Of a DNA stretch of 37,746 nt, positions 19,373 to 29,600 are shown piece by piece. Positions within the stretch are counted from its first letter, which is position 1, and each line of letters opens with the position of its first letter. The notes beneath the pieces were generated by a model. The model saw nothing but the letters and a program-made list of their open reading frames with translations. It ran no database searches and was not told where the DNA came from. The position numbers and the translations under genes were made by a program. This stretch comes from Candidatus Limisoma faecipullorum (GTDB taxonomy: Bacteria; Bacteroidota; Bacteroidia; Bacteroidales; Muribaculaceae), in assembly GCA_017694955.1 (NCBI GenBank), contig JADIMC010000036.1, positions 1 through 37,746 on the forward strand, in the 5' to 3' direction.

Positions 19373-19975
19373 TCATTTCTTCTTTTTACCCTTCTTTCCA
19401 CCACCATTACCTTGTGGCTGCATCAACTCCTTGAAATCCGACAAATGGCACACATCCGGGTCAAGCAAAATCTTGCCATACGAATAAAATGCAAGATCCT
19501 TAAAGACTTTTTCATCGTCCACTCCATCCTTATTGACAGAAAGCAATTGTTTTTTCATATGATTGGCAAGCAACATAACCAGCTGGTCGCGCTCCTCGCC
19601 CTCAGGCATATCAGCAGCAATATCTATCAGCTTCTCCATAATCTTCCCGTAATGACGAAAATGTATAGGAGTAAGCTTATAGGGCACAGCCTCCGGTTTT
19701 GAATAAAGATTCTCCGGCTTGATTACCTCACAAGGATAATCGATATCAAGCTTAAAATCCGACATTATGGCAAGCTGATTCCAAAGCATCTTGTCAAAAT
19801 CATCCACATCTTTCTGATTGGAAAAAAGATTGCGCATTATATCAACAATGGCATAGGCACATCTTGTACGCTCTTCCCTGTCAGGAATTGTCATACAATA
19901 ATCAACCATCTGCTGAACGTTTCTGCCATATTCCGGCAACACTAATCTCTCTCTCTGCGTATTGTAGTCCAACAT
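19373..19975 (-). CDS. DUF4290-like protein
   Basis: MLDYNTQRERLVLPEYGRNVQQMVDYCMTIPDREERTRCAYAIVDIM matches the Bacteroidetes DUF4290 family from memory. Basic GKKGKKKK tail. Confidence 0.85.
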   Translation of the reverse strand: MLDYNTQRERLVLPEYGRNVQQMVDYCMTIPDREERTRCAYAIVDIMRNLFSNQKDVDDFDKMLWNQLAIMSDFKLDIDYPCEVIKPENLYSKPEAVPYKLTPIHFRHYGKIMEKLIDIAADMPEGEERDQLVMLLANHMKKQLLSVNKDGVDDEKVFKDLAFYSYGKILLDPDVCHLSDFKELMQPQGNGGGKKGKKKK

Positions 19976-19981
19976 AATTCC

Positions 19982-20674
19982 TTATAATATATTTTTCTTA
20001 GGAGTGGTGGCTTGAAACTTCTTCAAATATTTCGGAGTAGAATAAGCCACATCAATAAAATCCTTCTCCCGAAAAGCCTTTTCCGACAACGCAATCATAT
20101 CGACAGCATTGAGCTGCACCCCATAAATGAATTCAGCATTCGGGTGCTTTATCACCTCACGCACCTTATCAGCCCCGTTGCCCATAAAAAGCATTTTATG
20201 ACTTTCAAGCAACTCACGGAATGAATCGCCATCGATAATCATCGGCTGTGGAGCCAACACCTCATTCAATGCCAAATCATAAACACCTGTAAACACCTCC
20301 ATACGGCGAGCATCAATCATCGGCACAAACAGTTCATCTTCACCGACAAACCGTGAGAACATTACCGCTACACTCAATATCTTTAAAGTATCAACTCCGA
20401 TTAACGGCAATCCTAACCCGAAACACAGCCCTTTGGCTTCAGAAAGACCTATGCGCAATCCTGTATAAGACCCGGGTCCTATGCTTACCGCAACGGCATC
20501 AAGCTTTATTTCACACTGCCTGGCATAATCCAAAGCATCCTTAACATATCCGCCAAGCACCGCCGCATGATTTCTTCCTTTATAATCAGCATTGCTGAAT
20601 TTCATTTCGCCATCCTGCGAAAGGCACACAGAACATACATCGGTTGCCGTCTCTATATTTAAAATTGCCGACAT
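19982..20674 (-). CDS. tsaB: tRNA threonylcarbamoyladenosine biosynthesis protein TsaB
   Basis: MSAILNIETATDVCSVCLSQDG...HAAVLGGYVKDAL...DAVAVSIGPGSYTGLRIGLSEAKGLCFGLGLPLIGVDTL. Start at 20674 rather than 20743. Confidence 0.94.
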   Translation of the reverse strand: MSAILNIETATDVCSVCLSQDGEMKFSNADYKGRNHAAVLGGYVKDALDYARQCEIKLDAVAVSIGPGSYTGLRIGLSEAKGLCFGLGLPLIGVDTLKILSVAVMFSRFVGEDELFVPMIDARRMEVFTGVYDLALNEVLAPQPMIIDGDSFRELLESHKMLFMGNGADKVREVIKHPNAEFIYGVQLNAVDMIALSEKAFREKDFIDVAYSTPKYLKKFQATTPKKNIL

Positions 20675-20701
20675 AATCAAAACAAATCTTATGATTGCGT
20701 G

Positions 20702-20709
20702 CAAAATTA
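20702..20709 (-). promoter_or_regulatory. Candidate -7 element (TAATTTTG) for tsaB
   Basis: Complement of CAAAATTA, just upstream of the ATG at 20674. Confidence 0.4.
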
Positions 20710-20752
20710 CAAAATTCTTCGCATTAACGCCCCATTCACACAAGTTTGTTTA

Positions 20753-20760
20753 TATCTTTG
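20753..20760 (+). promoter_or_regulatory. Candidate -7 element (TATCTTTG) for the methyltransferase gene
   Basis: TAnnTTTG match 25 bp upstream of the ATG at 20785. Supports the shorter start. Confidence 0.5.
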
Positions 20761-20784
20761 CCGCAAACAAAGCATCCACAAATC

Positions 20785-21993
20785 ATGGCAGATTTTTCTT
20801 TTATAGGAACTACAGAATACAAAGAATTCATCCGTGAATACCAAAATCACGACACACTCAAATTGAGACTGAAAGAATTCCGGAATCTGCCATTCGACAA
20901 AGAATTTGCCATACGCCAAATAGAATGCCTGAAAAAAGCCAAGGACAAGATTCCGGAATTGTCTGAATTATGGATATACCCCACCTCTCTTTCAATTGAG
21001 CAATGCACGCCGGAGATTGTTGCACGTTTCAATGCCTCATTATTCAAAGGCTGTGAGAATGTGGTAGATTTCACGTGTGGATTAGGCATAGATTCCTACT
21101 ACATATCAAAAGAAGCCAGACATCTGACAACAATCGACATCAATCCGGATGTGGCAGATGCCGCCATATTCAATTTCAAAAATGCGCAAGCCGATAATAT
21201 AACCGTAATGAATACCGATTCTGAAATATATGCATCCAATATGGATTGGACGTTTTCAGCCGCATTCATAGATCAATCACGTCGAGGAGAAGGCAATGCA
21301 AGAATCTATGACATAAATGAATGCGTTCCATCCATCACAAAAATAATCAATGCGATAAGCGACAAAACAAACTTCCTTATTGCCAAAACATCTCCAATGA
21401 TCGACATAACAGCCACCATCCGCCAATTTAATTGCATCACAGATGTATGGGTCATATCAATGAAAAACGAATGCAAAGAATTGCTCTTCAAATTTGACTT
21501 CAAATCCATTGACAAAGAAAGGCTTATACACACAATTAATTTTGAGCAAGACAGCATTCAAGATTTTTCCTTACGATACGGTAATGAAAACCTGATTGTA
21601 GAAAACCGAACACCTCAGCAGGACGACATAATAGCACTTCCGAACTCATCAATTATGAAAGCCGGTGGATTCAATCAGTTGTGCAAAGCATATTCCCTTA
21701 CCCAAATATCGTCCAACTCACACATATTCATTTGCAACAGACAGACACAAACAAAAGATTTCCCAGGAAAGACATACAAAATAATTCAAATATTCACGCT
21801 GTCGAAAGCTGATATAAAAAAACTGAATAAAACCATCGACCGCGCAAATATCTCCTGCCGGAATTTCCCATTGTCGCCCGATGAATTATACAAACGCTTA
21901 AAAATAAAGACAGGCGGCAGCGCCTACATATTCGCCACAACCACTGATCGCGGAGAAAAAATATTACTACTCTGCAAAAAAAACAGGGACTAA
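20785..21993 (+). CDS. Class I SAM-dependent methyltransferase with THUMP-like domain (PG_1098-like)
   Basis: [53 protein letters not shown] is a SAM-binding fold. [22 protein letters not shown] and the C-terminal [26 protein letters not shown] are typical of the Bacteroidetes family. Confidence 0.88.
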   Translation: MADFSFIGTTEYKEFIREYQNHDTLKLRLKEFRNLPFDKEFAIRQIECLKKAKDKIPELSELWIYPTSLSIEQCTPEIVARFNASLFKGCENVVDFTCGLGIDSYYISKEARHLTTIDINPDVADAAIFNFKNAQADNITVMNTDSEIYASNMDWTFSAAFIDQSRRGEGNARIYDINECVPSITKIINAISDKTNFLIAKTSPMIDITATIRQFNCITDVWVISMKNECKELLFKFDFKSIDKERLIHTINFEQDSIQDFSLRYGNENLIVENRTPQQDDIIALPNSSIMKAGGFNQLCKAYSLTQISSNSHIFICNRQTQTKDFPGKTYKIIQIFTLSKADIKKLNKTIDRANISCRNFPLSPDELYKRLKIKTGGSAYIFATTTDRGEKILLLCKKNRD

Positions 21994-22442
21994 TGCTTGA
22001 ACATACGGTCTATTTCCCGTTTGTCCTCACGCTCCTTTATAGACTGACGCTTATCATAGGCTTTCTTTCCTTTTGCAAGAGCAATCTGCACTTTAGCCAA
22101 TCCACGGTCGTTGACAAACACCTTCAACGGAATTATGGAAAAGCCGTTATCCTTACTTGCCTTCCCTAATTCGTTTATTTCTTTTTTATTAAGCAACAAT
22201 TTCCGGTCACGACGTGATGAATGATTATTATATGAACCATAAAAATATTCGCCTATGTACATATTCTTTATCCAAATCTCCCCGTTATTCTCATAACAAA
22301 ACGAATCCGTCAAACCGGCCTTACCGAGCCTGATTGACTTTATTTCAGTGCCTGTCAGCACAATTCCAGCCACATAAGTGTCGATTATGTCAAAATCAAA
22401 CGTGGCACGACGATTCTTTATGTTTACTTGAGCAAGCTTCAT
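21990..22442 (-). CDS. smpB: SsrA-binding protein SmpB
   Basis: [43 protein letters not shown]...[25 protein letters not shown]-like pattern. Confidence 0.96.
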   Translation of the reverse strand: MKLAQVNIKNRRATFDFDIIDTYVAGIVLTGTEIKSIRLGKAGLTDSFCYENNGEIWIKNMYIGEYFYGSYNNHSSRRDRKLLLNKKEINELGKASKDNGFSIIPLKVFVNDRGLAKVQIALAKGKKAYDKRQSIKEREDKREIDRMFKH

Positions 22443-22996
22443 AACGATGGCATCAATTTATTAAGCAACATCAAAACGACATATGGAAGTGCCACTATTA
22501 TCAAAAAGGCACATACTGTAAAAACCGCTTCCTTATCGCTTTCAAGTGAGAAGAACTTCACACTCCTGAATATTACATACAATATGTATAATGTAAATAT
22601 ATACAACAATGGCATATCGTCTGTCGGCAACAAATTCCTGACAAGCTCAATCAATACCAATATCGACATATTATAAATCACGAATGTCCGCACCCTTCCG
22701 TCTGTGGTAACTTTGCCTGCCTGTTGCAATTTTGGCAACAGTATGGAAATCAAAAACGAAGCCACTACATAGCCAAGAAAAAATGCCACAAATTCCATCA
22801 CCGCTCCGATTATAGCCATATGCAATGTGCTCATCGGGTTATACACCAATATCATAAATGATGAAACGGCAAGCAGCCCGACCAACGGATAATACATCGT
22901 CCTCTCAAGAGAAGCACTCGATGATGACTTGAATATCCGAGACCACGTAGCTTGCGGACTCACTATCAATCGGAAAACAGTAGCAATTTTTCTCAT
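22439..22996 (-). CDS. Yip1-family/DUF1282-like membrane protein
   Basis: 185 aa, about five TM segments. [44 protein letters not shown] overlap with smpB. Confidence 0.75.
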   Translation of the reverse strand: MRKIATVFRLIVSPQATWSRIFKSSSSASLERTMYYPLVGLLAVSSFMILVYNPMSTLHMAIIGAVMEFVAFFLGYVVASFLISILLPKLQQAGKVTTDGRVRTFVIYNMSILVLIELVRNLLPTDDMPLLYIFTLYILYVIFRSVKFFSLESDKEAVFTVCAFLIIVALPYVVLMLLNKLMPSL

Positions 22997-23019
22997 TTTT
23001 TGTCCATCACATATCGCTG

Positions 23020-23050
23020 CAAAGATACAGCATAGAGTGCGAATAACAAA
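23020..23050 (-). promoter_or_regulatory. Strong Bacteroidetes promoter TTTG-N19-TATCTTTG for the Yip1-smpB operon
   Basis: + strand CAAAGATA at 23020-23027 and CAAA at 23047-23050 with exactly 19 nt between. Confidence 0.65.
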
Positions 23051-23079
23051 TAAGCTTTTGAATATACATCAAAATAATT

Positions 23080-23087
23080 TACTTTTG
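23080..23087 (+). promoter_or_regulatory. Candidate -7 element (TACTTTTG) for the FtsX-like permease
   Basis: TAnnTTTG match 28 bp upstream of the ATG at 23115. Confidence 0.45.
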
Positions 23088-23114
23088 CAGTCAGTCACAA
23101 CAACTGACATCATT

Positions 23115-24359
23115 ATGAAATTTGAACTGTTCATAGCAAAGAGACTTCAATTATACAACAATGACAGCAGTACCGGTTCTGCAGCTTTCTCCCTAAAAAT
23201 CGCGACATCCGGGATAATACTTGCCATCATAATAATGATTGCCTCGATAGCAATCGTTTCCGGATTCAAAAGTACAATTATCAATAAGATGTCCGCTCTT
23301 GAGCCACATATCAAACTGGAATCAGGAGAATACAGAGCCTCAGACGGGAACACCGACTCCATAAATTGCACCCCTTCTCTTTTATCAATAATCCGCAACC
23401 ACACCAAGGACATCAACTCTGCAAGTCTTGTAGCAGAATCACCATGCATAATAAAGACACGTGACAATTTCAATGGAATAATGTTGAAAGGGGTATCACC
23501 GGATTATGACGGAAAATTCCTTTCCAACTCCATAATATCAGGTAAATACGACGTCACCGACAACAATATCATAATATCAAGCCTCATTGCAAAGCGAATG
23601 AATTTATCCACAGGTGACAGAATACAGGTATTCTTCATAACAGATGGAAAAATCAAGCAACGCAAACTGAATATTGCAGGAATATTCAATACTGATTTTG
23701 AAGACTTCGACAAAGCATTCATCATAGGAGACATAAAAATTACACAATCTGTAAATTCTTGGGATGCCAACACCGGCACATCAATCGACATATTCTGTAA
23801 CGACATTAAAGAAATCGACCGCATAAGAGAAGAAATCGCCCATAAGCTTTATGAATCGCTTTATATGCAAAATAGCACAAAAGTGTATGAGCTATCAACA
23901 ATCACAGAACGCAACTCTACCTATTTTGCATGGCTTGACCTGCTCGACACCAACATAGTCGTAATACTCATACTTATGACACTTGTCGCATGCTTCTCAT
24001 TAATCGCCGGACTACTCATTGTTGTACTTAACCGCATAAATATGATCGGCATTCTGAAATCATTAGGCGCAAGCAACAAGAACATCCGGACAATCTTCAT
24101 ATATCTTGCCGAAAAAATCATACTAAGAGCCATAGTGATTGGCAACGCCACAGGACTGCTACTCATATTCATCCAGCAACAGTTTCATATAATAAAATTA
24201 GACCCAAACACTTACTATATGAGTTATGTGCCTGTTGAATTCAACATATGGCTGATTGTGCTAAATATCGGTATTCTGATCGTATCATTGCTCGCACTCG
24301 TCGGGCCATCATATATAATCACCTCGATAAATCCAGCAAAAACAATAAGATTCGAATAA
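23115..24359 (+). CDS. LolC/LolE-like ABC transporter permease (FtsX family)
   Basis: MKFELFIAKRLQLY...N-terminal TM, large periplasmic domain, C-terminal FtsX domain (RINMIGILKSLGASNKNIRTIFIYLAEKIILRAIVIGN). Start is at 23115; the track start at 22929 overlaps the divergent gene. Confidence 0.88.
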   Translation: MKFELFIAKRLQLYNNDSSTGSAAFSLKIATSGIILAIIIMIASIAIVSGFKSTIINKMSALEPHIKLESGEYRASDGNTDSINCTPSLLSIIRNHTKDINSASLVAESPCIIKTRDNFNGIMLKGVSPDYDGKFLSNSIISGKYDVTDNNIIISSLIAKRMNLSTGDRIQVFFITDGKIKQRKLNIAGIFNTDFEDFDKAFIIGDIKITQSVNSWDANTGTSIDIFCNDIKEIDRIREEIAHKLYESLYMQNSTKVYELSTITERNSTYFAWLDLLDTNIVVILILMTLVACFSLIAGLLIVVLNRINMIGILKSLGASNKNIRTIFIYLAEKIILRAIVIGNATGLLLIFIQQQFHIIKLDPNTYYMSYVPVEFNIWLIVLNIGILIVSLLALVGPSYIITSINPAKTIRFE

Positions 24360-24363
24360 AAAA

Positions 24364-24393
24364 TGGGTCGCTACGGTCACCCGCCACGACCCA
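24364..24393 (-). terminator. Rho-independent terminator for the minus-strand coiled-coil lipoprotein gene
   Basis: TGGGTCG (24364-24370) / CGACCCA (24387-24393). On the minus strand the stem is followed by TTTTTTA. Confidence 0.65.
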
Positions 24394-24418
24394 CACAAAA
24401 GTCTAAATAAGAACCATT

Positions 24419-25276
24419 TTATTTAACCTCGATTACCAGAAAATCTGATTTCTCCCAAAACAGATTTGCATTAGTGATTTTCACAACTTTATAACCATTC
24501 TCATCCACTATTTCGTAAGAGTCTGCCGGCTGCTTACTTACCACCTTGGCAGAGGTGCTTCCAGTAGGGATTTCTGTCAGGCTACGCTTATCAGCTTTAA
24601 CAAATGCAGAGCGGTCAAAATCGCCTTCCATAATTTTTGTCCTTCCAAGAAACCTCTTTTCAAGAATTTTCTTTTCTTTCAGCACCTTATTCGTCTCCAC
24701 GATATAGTAGCACGTGTTGAGTTGATTTGTAAGCTCTTCCGTTTTTTGCTCAGCAATCTGCTTTTCCTTTGACACATTCGACACTTCAGTATTCAACGAG
24801 TCAACACGCACATTTAAATCTTCTATTTTAATATTCGCTTTTGCAAGCTCATCTTCCAAATCGGTAATTTTCTTATTTTGCTGGTCAATCAACTGCTTCT
24901 GCGAATCTATAGTCTTTTGCAAATTGGCAGTATAACCATTCTGCTTTTTCAACTTTTCTTCCAACTGCTCCAATTTCTGACGACGTACAGCCAGCTCTTG
25001 CTTGATAGCCTCGATATTATTTAAAATTTCGCGTTTCCTCGACGGCGACTCCGACTTAAATTCCTTAGATGTGACAATATTCTCTAATCCGTTAATTTCA
25101 ATCAGATTATTGCTTATTTCACCCATAAGGCTCATCAAACTGTCCTTCTCAGTCTCAAGAGTCTCTATCCTAATAGAATCCTGAGCAGCTTCATCAGCCG
25201 CATTATCAGTCTTGCCATCACTGCAAGATACCGCAAAAACAGCAATCAACCCGGCTACAAAAAATACTCTCTTCAT
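24419..25276 (-). CDS. Putative lipoprotein with long coiled coil
   Basis: MKRVFFVAGLIAVFAVSCSDGKTDN lipobox followed by heptad-rich KQELAVRRQKLEQLEEKLKKQN...QNKKITDLEDELAKANIKIEDLNVRVDSLNTEV. Confidence 0.85.
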   Translation of the reverse strand: MKRVFFVAGLIAVFAVSCSDGKTDNAADEAAQDSIRIETLETEKDSLMSLMGEISNNLIEINGLENIVTSKEFKSESPSRKREILNNIEAIKQELAVRRQKLEQLEEKLKKQNGYTANLQKTIDSQKQLIDQQNKKITDLEDELAKANIKIEDLNVRVDSLNTEVSNVSKEKQIAEQKTEELTNQLNTCYYIVETNKVLKEKKILEKRFLGRTKIMEGDFDRSAFVKADKRSLTEIPTGSTSAKVVSKQPADSYEIVDENGYKVVKITNANLFWEKSDFLVIEVK

Positions 25277-25402
25277 AATTTTACAACATCAATATTATAC
25301 ACGTTCATATGCATCAATTCATATGCCAAACATCATAATTTCACAACACGCTAACACACAGCTATTTCACTCTTGACCGCATCCCCACTACAAGCATCAC
25401 GG

Positions 25403-25443
25403 TGTGGAACAATTCCACAGCCATATGGAACAATTCCACAGCC
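25403..25443 (+). repeat. Tandem palindromic direct repeat (18-bp unit, 21-bp period)
   Basis: TGGAACAATTCCACAGCC occurs at 25405-25422 and 25426-25443. The first copy extends to the perfect 7+3+7 inverted repeat TGTGGAA-CAA-TTCCACA (25403-25419). Confidence 0.85.
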
Positions 25444-25465
25444 GTAAAAAAAACCACAAACATTA

Positions 25466-25495
25466 TTGATGAATAAAATTATATCATTACATTTG
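25466..25495 (+). promoter_or_regulatory. Bacteroidetes promoter TTG-N19-TACATTTG for galE
   Basis: TTG at 25466-25468, 19-nt spacer, TACATTTG at 25488-25495, ATG at 25518. Confidence 0.6.
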
Positions 25496-25517
25496 CAATT
25501 ATCAAATTTAATCACAT

Positions 25518-26552
25518 ATGAAAGGTAGAATTTTAGTAACGGGAGGAACCGGCTATATAGGCTCACACACTGCCGTTGAACTCCAAAACGCAGGGTATGA
25601 AGTTGTAATTATCGACAATCTATCGAACAGCAATATAGAAGTACTCGACGGTATAGAAAGAATCACAGGCAAACGTCCTGAATTCGTGAACGCAGATTGC
25701 ACGGAGATCAATGCATTAGAACGACTTTTCATAAAATACAGCGGTATAAAAGGAATCATCAACTTTGCAGCAAGCAAAGCCGTCGGAGAATCCGTACATA
25801 AACCACTTTTATACTACAGAAACAATATCAACACCCTCATCAACTTGCTTGAGCTGATGCCCAAATATGGCGTAAAAGGGATTGTATTCTCATCATCATG
25901 CACAGTATATGGAGAACCTGACAGCAACCCGGTGGATGAAAACGCACCAATAAAAAAAGCCACATCACCATACGGCAACACAAAACAAATAAGCGAGGAA
26001 ATCATTCAAGATTTTGTAGCATCAGGAGCAGGTATCAAGAGCATTATACTCCGTTATTTCAATCCAGTCGGAGCGCATCCTTCTGCTGAAATCGGCGAGC
26101 TACCCAATGGAGTACCTCAAAATCTGATTCCATATCTTACACAGACCGCAATCGGAATCAGAAAAGAATTAAGCGTATTTGGCAATGATTACAACACTCC
26201 TGATGGCTCATGCATACGCGATTTCATCAATGTGGTTGATCTTGCAAAAGCACACGTGACAGCCATTGAGCGCATGCTCGAAGACAAGAGCGAGGATAAT
26301 GTGGAAATCTTTAATCTCGGAACAGGAAATGGTGTTTCCGTCCTTGAACTAATCAACACATTCGAGCAAGCCACAGGCGTGAAAGTACCTCACAAGATTG
26401 TTGGTCGAAGAGAAGGTGATATAGAAAAAGTGTGGGCAAATCCAGAGAAAGCTAATAAAATATTAGGATGGAAAGCAGAAGTTCCATTAGCGGAAACAAT
26501 GAAATCGGCATGGAACTGGCAGTTACGGCTTCGCGAACGTGGCATAATGTAA
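25518..26552 (+). CDS. galE: UDP-glucose 4-epimerase
   Basis: ILVTGGTGYIGSHTAVELQNAGYEVVIIDNLSNS, FSSSCTVYGEPD, SPYGNTKQISEEI, LRYFNPVGAHPSAEIGE. Confidence 0.96.
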   Translation: MKGRILVTGGTGYIGSHTAVELQNAGYEVVIIDNLSNSNIEVLDGIERITGKRPEFVNADCTEINALERLFIKYSGIKGIINFAASKAVGESVHKPLLYYRNNINTLINLLELMPKYGVKGIVFSSSCTVYGEPDSNPVDENAPIKKATSPYGNTKQISEEIIQDFVASGAGIKSIILRYFNPVGAHPSAEIGELPNGVPQNLIPYLTQTAIGIRKELSVFGNDYNTPDGSCIRDFINVVDLAKAHVTAIERMLEDKSEDNVEIFNLGTGNGVSVLELINTFEQATGVKVPHKIVGRREGDIEKVWANPEKANKILGWKAEVPLAETMKSAWNWQLRLRERGIM

Positions 26553-26594
26553 CACGAATTAAACTAACGACACGTTTATAATCATATATACAAC

Positions 26595-26626
26595 AATTAA
26601 GGCAGCCCGAATGGGCTGCCTTAATT
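26595..26626. terminator. Bidirectional rho-independent terminator between convergent galE and PFOR genes
   Basis: Perfect 14-bp stem AATTAAGGCAGCCC-GAAT-GGGCTGCCTTAATT located between the two stop codons. Confidence 0.85.
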
Positions 26627-26644
26627 AATTATTGTCACCAACTA

Positions 26645-29600
26645 TTATTTCAAATCGTCAGGATTCTGCCCCCATTGCTGCATTGCAAGACGGCGATAGT
26701 TATTGTAACGCCACTGTGCATTTGCCTTGGCGGCAGCATAAAGTTCTTCAGCTTCAGCCGGATATTGCTTCATCACAGAAGCATAGCGCACTTCTCCCTT
26801 GAGGAAGTCCTCGAATTTATCCCAATTCGGCTCCTTACTGTCGAGCGTGAACGGATTCTTTCCTTCCTTCTCCAATTCGGGATTGTAACGCCATAAGTGC
26901 CAGTATCCGCACTCAACGGCAGCAGCCTCTTCAGCCTGCGACTTACCCATACCCTTCTTCAAACCGTGGTTGATACACGGAGCGTATGCAATAATCAAAG
27001 AAGGTCCGTCGTAAGCCTCTGCCTCACGTATAGCTTTCAATGTCTGAGCCTGATCTGCACCCATAGCCACCTGTGCCACATATACATAGCCGTAAGTCGA
27101 AGCAATCAAGCCAAGATCTTTCTTTCTCACGCGCTTACCTGCTGCGGCAAATTTAGCAATAGCGCCGACTGGAGTAGCCTTGGAAGCCTGACCTCCAGTA
27201 TTTGAATAAACCTCGGTATCAAGCACGAGAATGTTGACATTCTTACCCAATGCTATAACATGGTCAAGTCCGCCGAAACCTATATCGTAAGAAGCGCCAT
27301 CACCACCTATAATCCACTGGCTGCGTTTTACAAGATGATTCTTCAAATTATCGAGACGTGAACAGAACGTGCATTCATTCTTATGGGCTTCAATCATCGG
27401 TATCAATTTATCGGCAGCAGCACGACTGGCAGCAGCGTCATCCTTACCGGCAAGCCACTCCTCACAAGCTGCCTTGAAATCAGCAGGAACATCAGCAGAA
27501 GCGACAACATCCTCCATAATATGCTGGATACGGGAAACCATCTTGTTATGAGCCAAAGTCATACCAAGACCGAACTCGCAGAAATCCTCGAACAAGGAGT
27601 TTGCCCATGCCGGACCGTGACCCTGCTCATTTGTAGTATAAGGAGTTGACGGAACAGAGCCGGAGTAGATTGAGCTACATCCTGTAGCATTCGCAACCAT
27701 CTCGCGGTCACCGAACAACTGGGAAATCAACTTCACGTATGGAGTCTCACCACATCCAGAGCAAGCGCCTGAGAACTCGAATAACGGAGTTGCGAACTGT
27801 GAATTCTTAACATTCGCCTTAATGTCAACCAAATGCTGTTTCGACTTAACATTAGCAACACAATAATCCCAGCCTTTCTGCACATCAAGCTGTGACTCAA
27901 GCGGCTTCATAACCAAAGCCTTCTCGCCTTTCTTGCCCGGACATACATCAGCACAGTTGCCACATCCCAGACAGTCGAGGACATCAACCTGCTGAACGAA
28001 ACGCATGCCAGTGAAAGTCTTGCCGATTGCAGGCAATGTGTTGTTCTCATCGAATGGAGAGCCAGCCATTTCTTCCGGAGTAAGCACAAACGGACGAATA
28101 GCTGCATGAGGACAAACATATGCACATTTGTTACATTGGATACAATTCTCAGGATTCCATTCCGGAACAAATGTTGCCACACCACGTTTCTCATAACGAG
28201 CCGTACCCTGCTCCCAAGTACCATCGGCATTGTCCTTGAATGCAGAAACCGGAAGCAAGTCACCGTCCTGGGCATTGATTGGACGTACTATGTTGTTGAT
28301 AAACGCAGGATCCTCATTGGCTTCTACCTCGTCATCCGGAAGATTAGCCCAAGCCGGATCAACAGCAAGCTTCTGATATTCACCGCCACGGTCAACTGCA
28401 GCATAATTCTTATTAACTACATCTTCACCCTTCTTGCCGTATGATTTAACAATGAACTTCTTCATCTGTTCAACTGCCAAATCCACAGGAATCACACCCG
28501 TGATACGGAAGAATGCAGATTGAAGGATAGTGTTAGTACGATTACCCAAACCTATTTCCTGCGCAATCTGAGTAGCGTTGATATAATATACAGTGATATT
28601 ATTCTTAGCGAAATACCTCTTCACCTTATTCGGAAGATGCTTTGCAAGCTCCTCCCCTGTCCATATGGTATTGAGCAAGAATGTACCGTCAGGACGCAAC
28701 CCGCGGGTAACATCATACATATGCAAATAAGCCTGAACATGGCATGCCACAAAATTAGGCGTATTCACCAAATATGTAGAACGGATTGGATGGTCACCGA
28801 AACGAAGATGCGAACAAGTAAAACCGCCCGACTTCTTAGAATCGTAAGCAAAATATGCCTGGCAATACTTATCTGTATTATCACCAATAATCTTAACCGA
28901 ATTCTTATTTGCTCCGACTGTACCGTCAGCACCCAAGCCATAGAACTTAGCTTCGAACATACCATCACCGCCAAGAGCGATTTCTTCTTTTTGCGGAAGC
29001 GAAGTGAATGTCACATCATCAACAATTCCGATTGTAAAGCGGTCTTTCGGCTGCGGCAAAGCAAGATTCTCATATACTGAAAGAATCTGTGCCGGGGTCG
29101 TATCCTTAGATCCCAAGCCATAGCGTCCACCAACGATAACTGGGGCATCCGGCTTACCATAGAAACAATCCCTTACATCAAGATACAAAGGCTCGCCAGT
29201 TGCACCCGGTTCCTTGGTACGGTCAAGCACTGCGATACGCTTCGCCGTCTTAGGAACGGCTGCAAGGAAATGCTTTGCAGAGAACGGACGATACAAATGG
29301 ACAGCCACAATACCGACCTTCTCACCTTTTTCCATCAAATAATCGATAGCTTCCTGAGCAGCCTGAGTTACAGATCCCATTGCAATAATCACACGGTCAG
29401 CCTCAGGATCGCCATAATAATTGAACAAGCCATATTTACGACCGGTAATCTCGGAAATCTTTTCCATATATTCCTCTACGATTGCAGGAACTGCATCGTA
29501 ATAAGGATTACTTGCCTCACGATGCTGGAAGAAATGGTCAGGATTCTCTGCCATACCACGTGCCACAGGTTTTTCCGGATTCAAAGCGCGTGCACGGAAT

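Noticed and set aside
20746-20784. Upstream extension of the methyltransferase gene
   Set aside because: These codons overlap the TATCTTTG -7 element, and family-like sequence begins at MADFSF (20785).
25351-25566. 71-aa minus ORF with internal repeat GCGIVPYGCGIVP
   Set aside because: The repeated peptide is just the translation of the tandem palindromic DNA repeat. The ORF overlaps the galE promoter and start.
28520-29080. 186-aa + strand ORF opposite the pyruvate:ferredoxin oxidoreductase gene
   Set aside because: Shadow ORF of a large conserved gene, with atypical composition.
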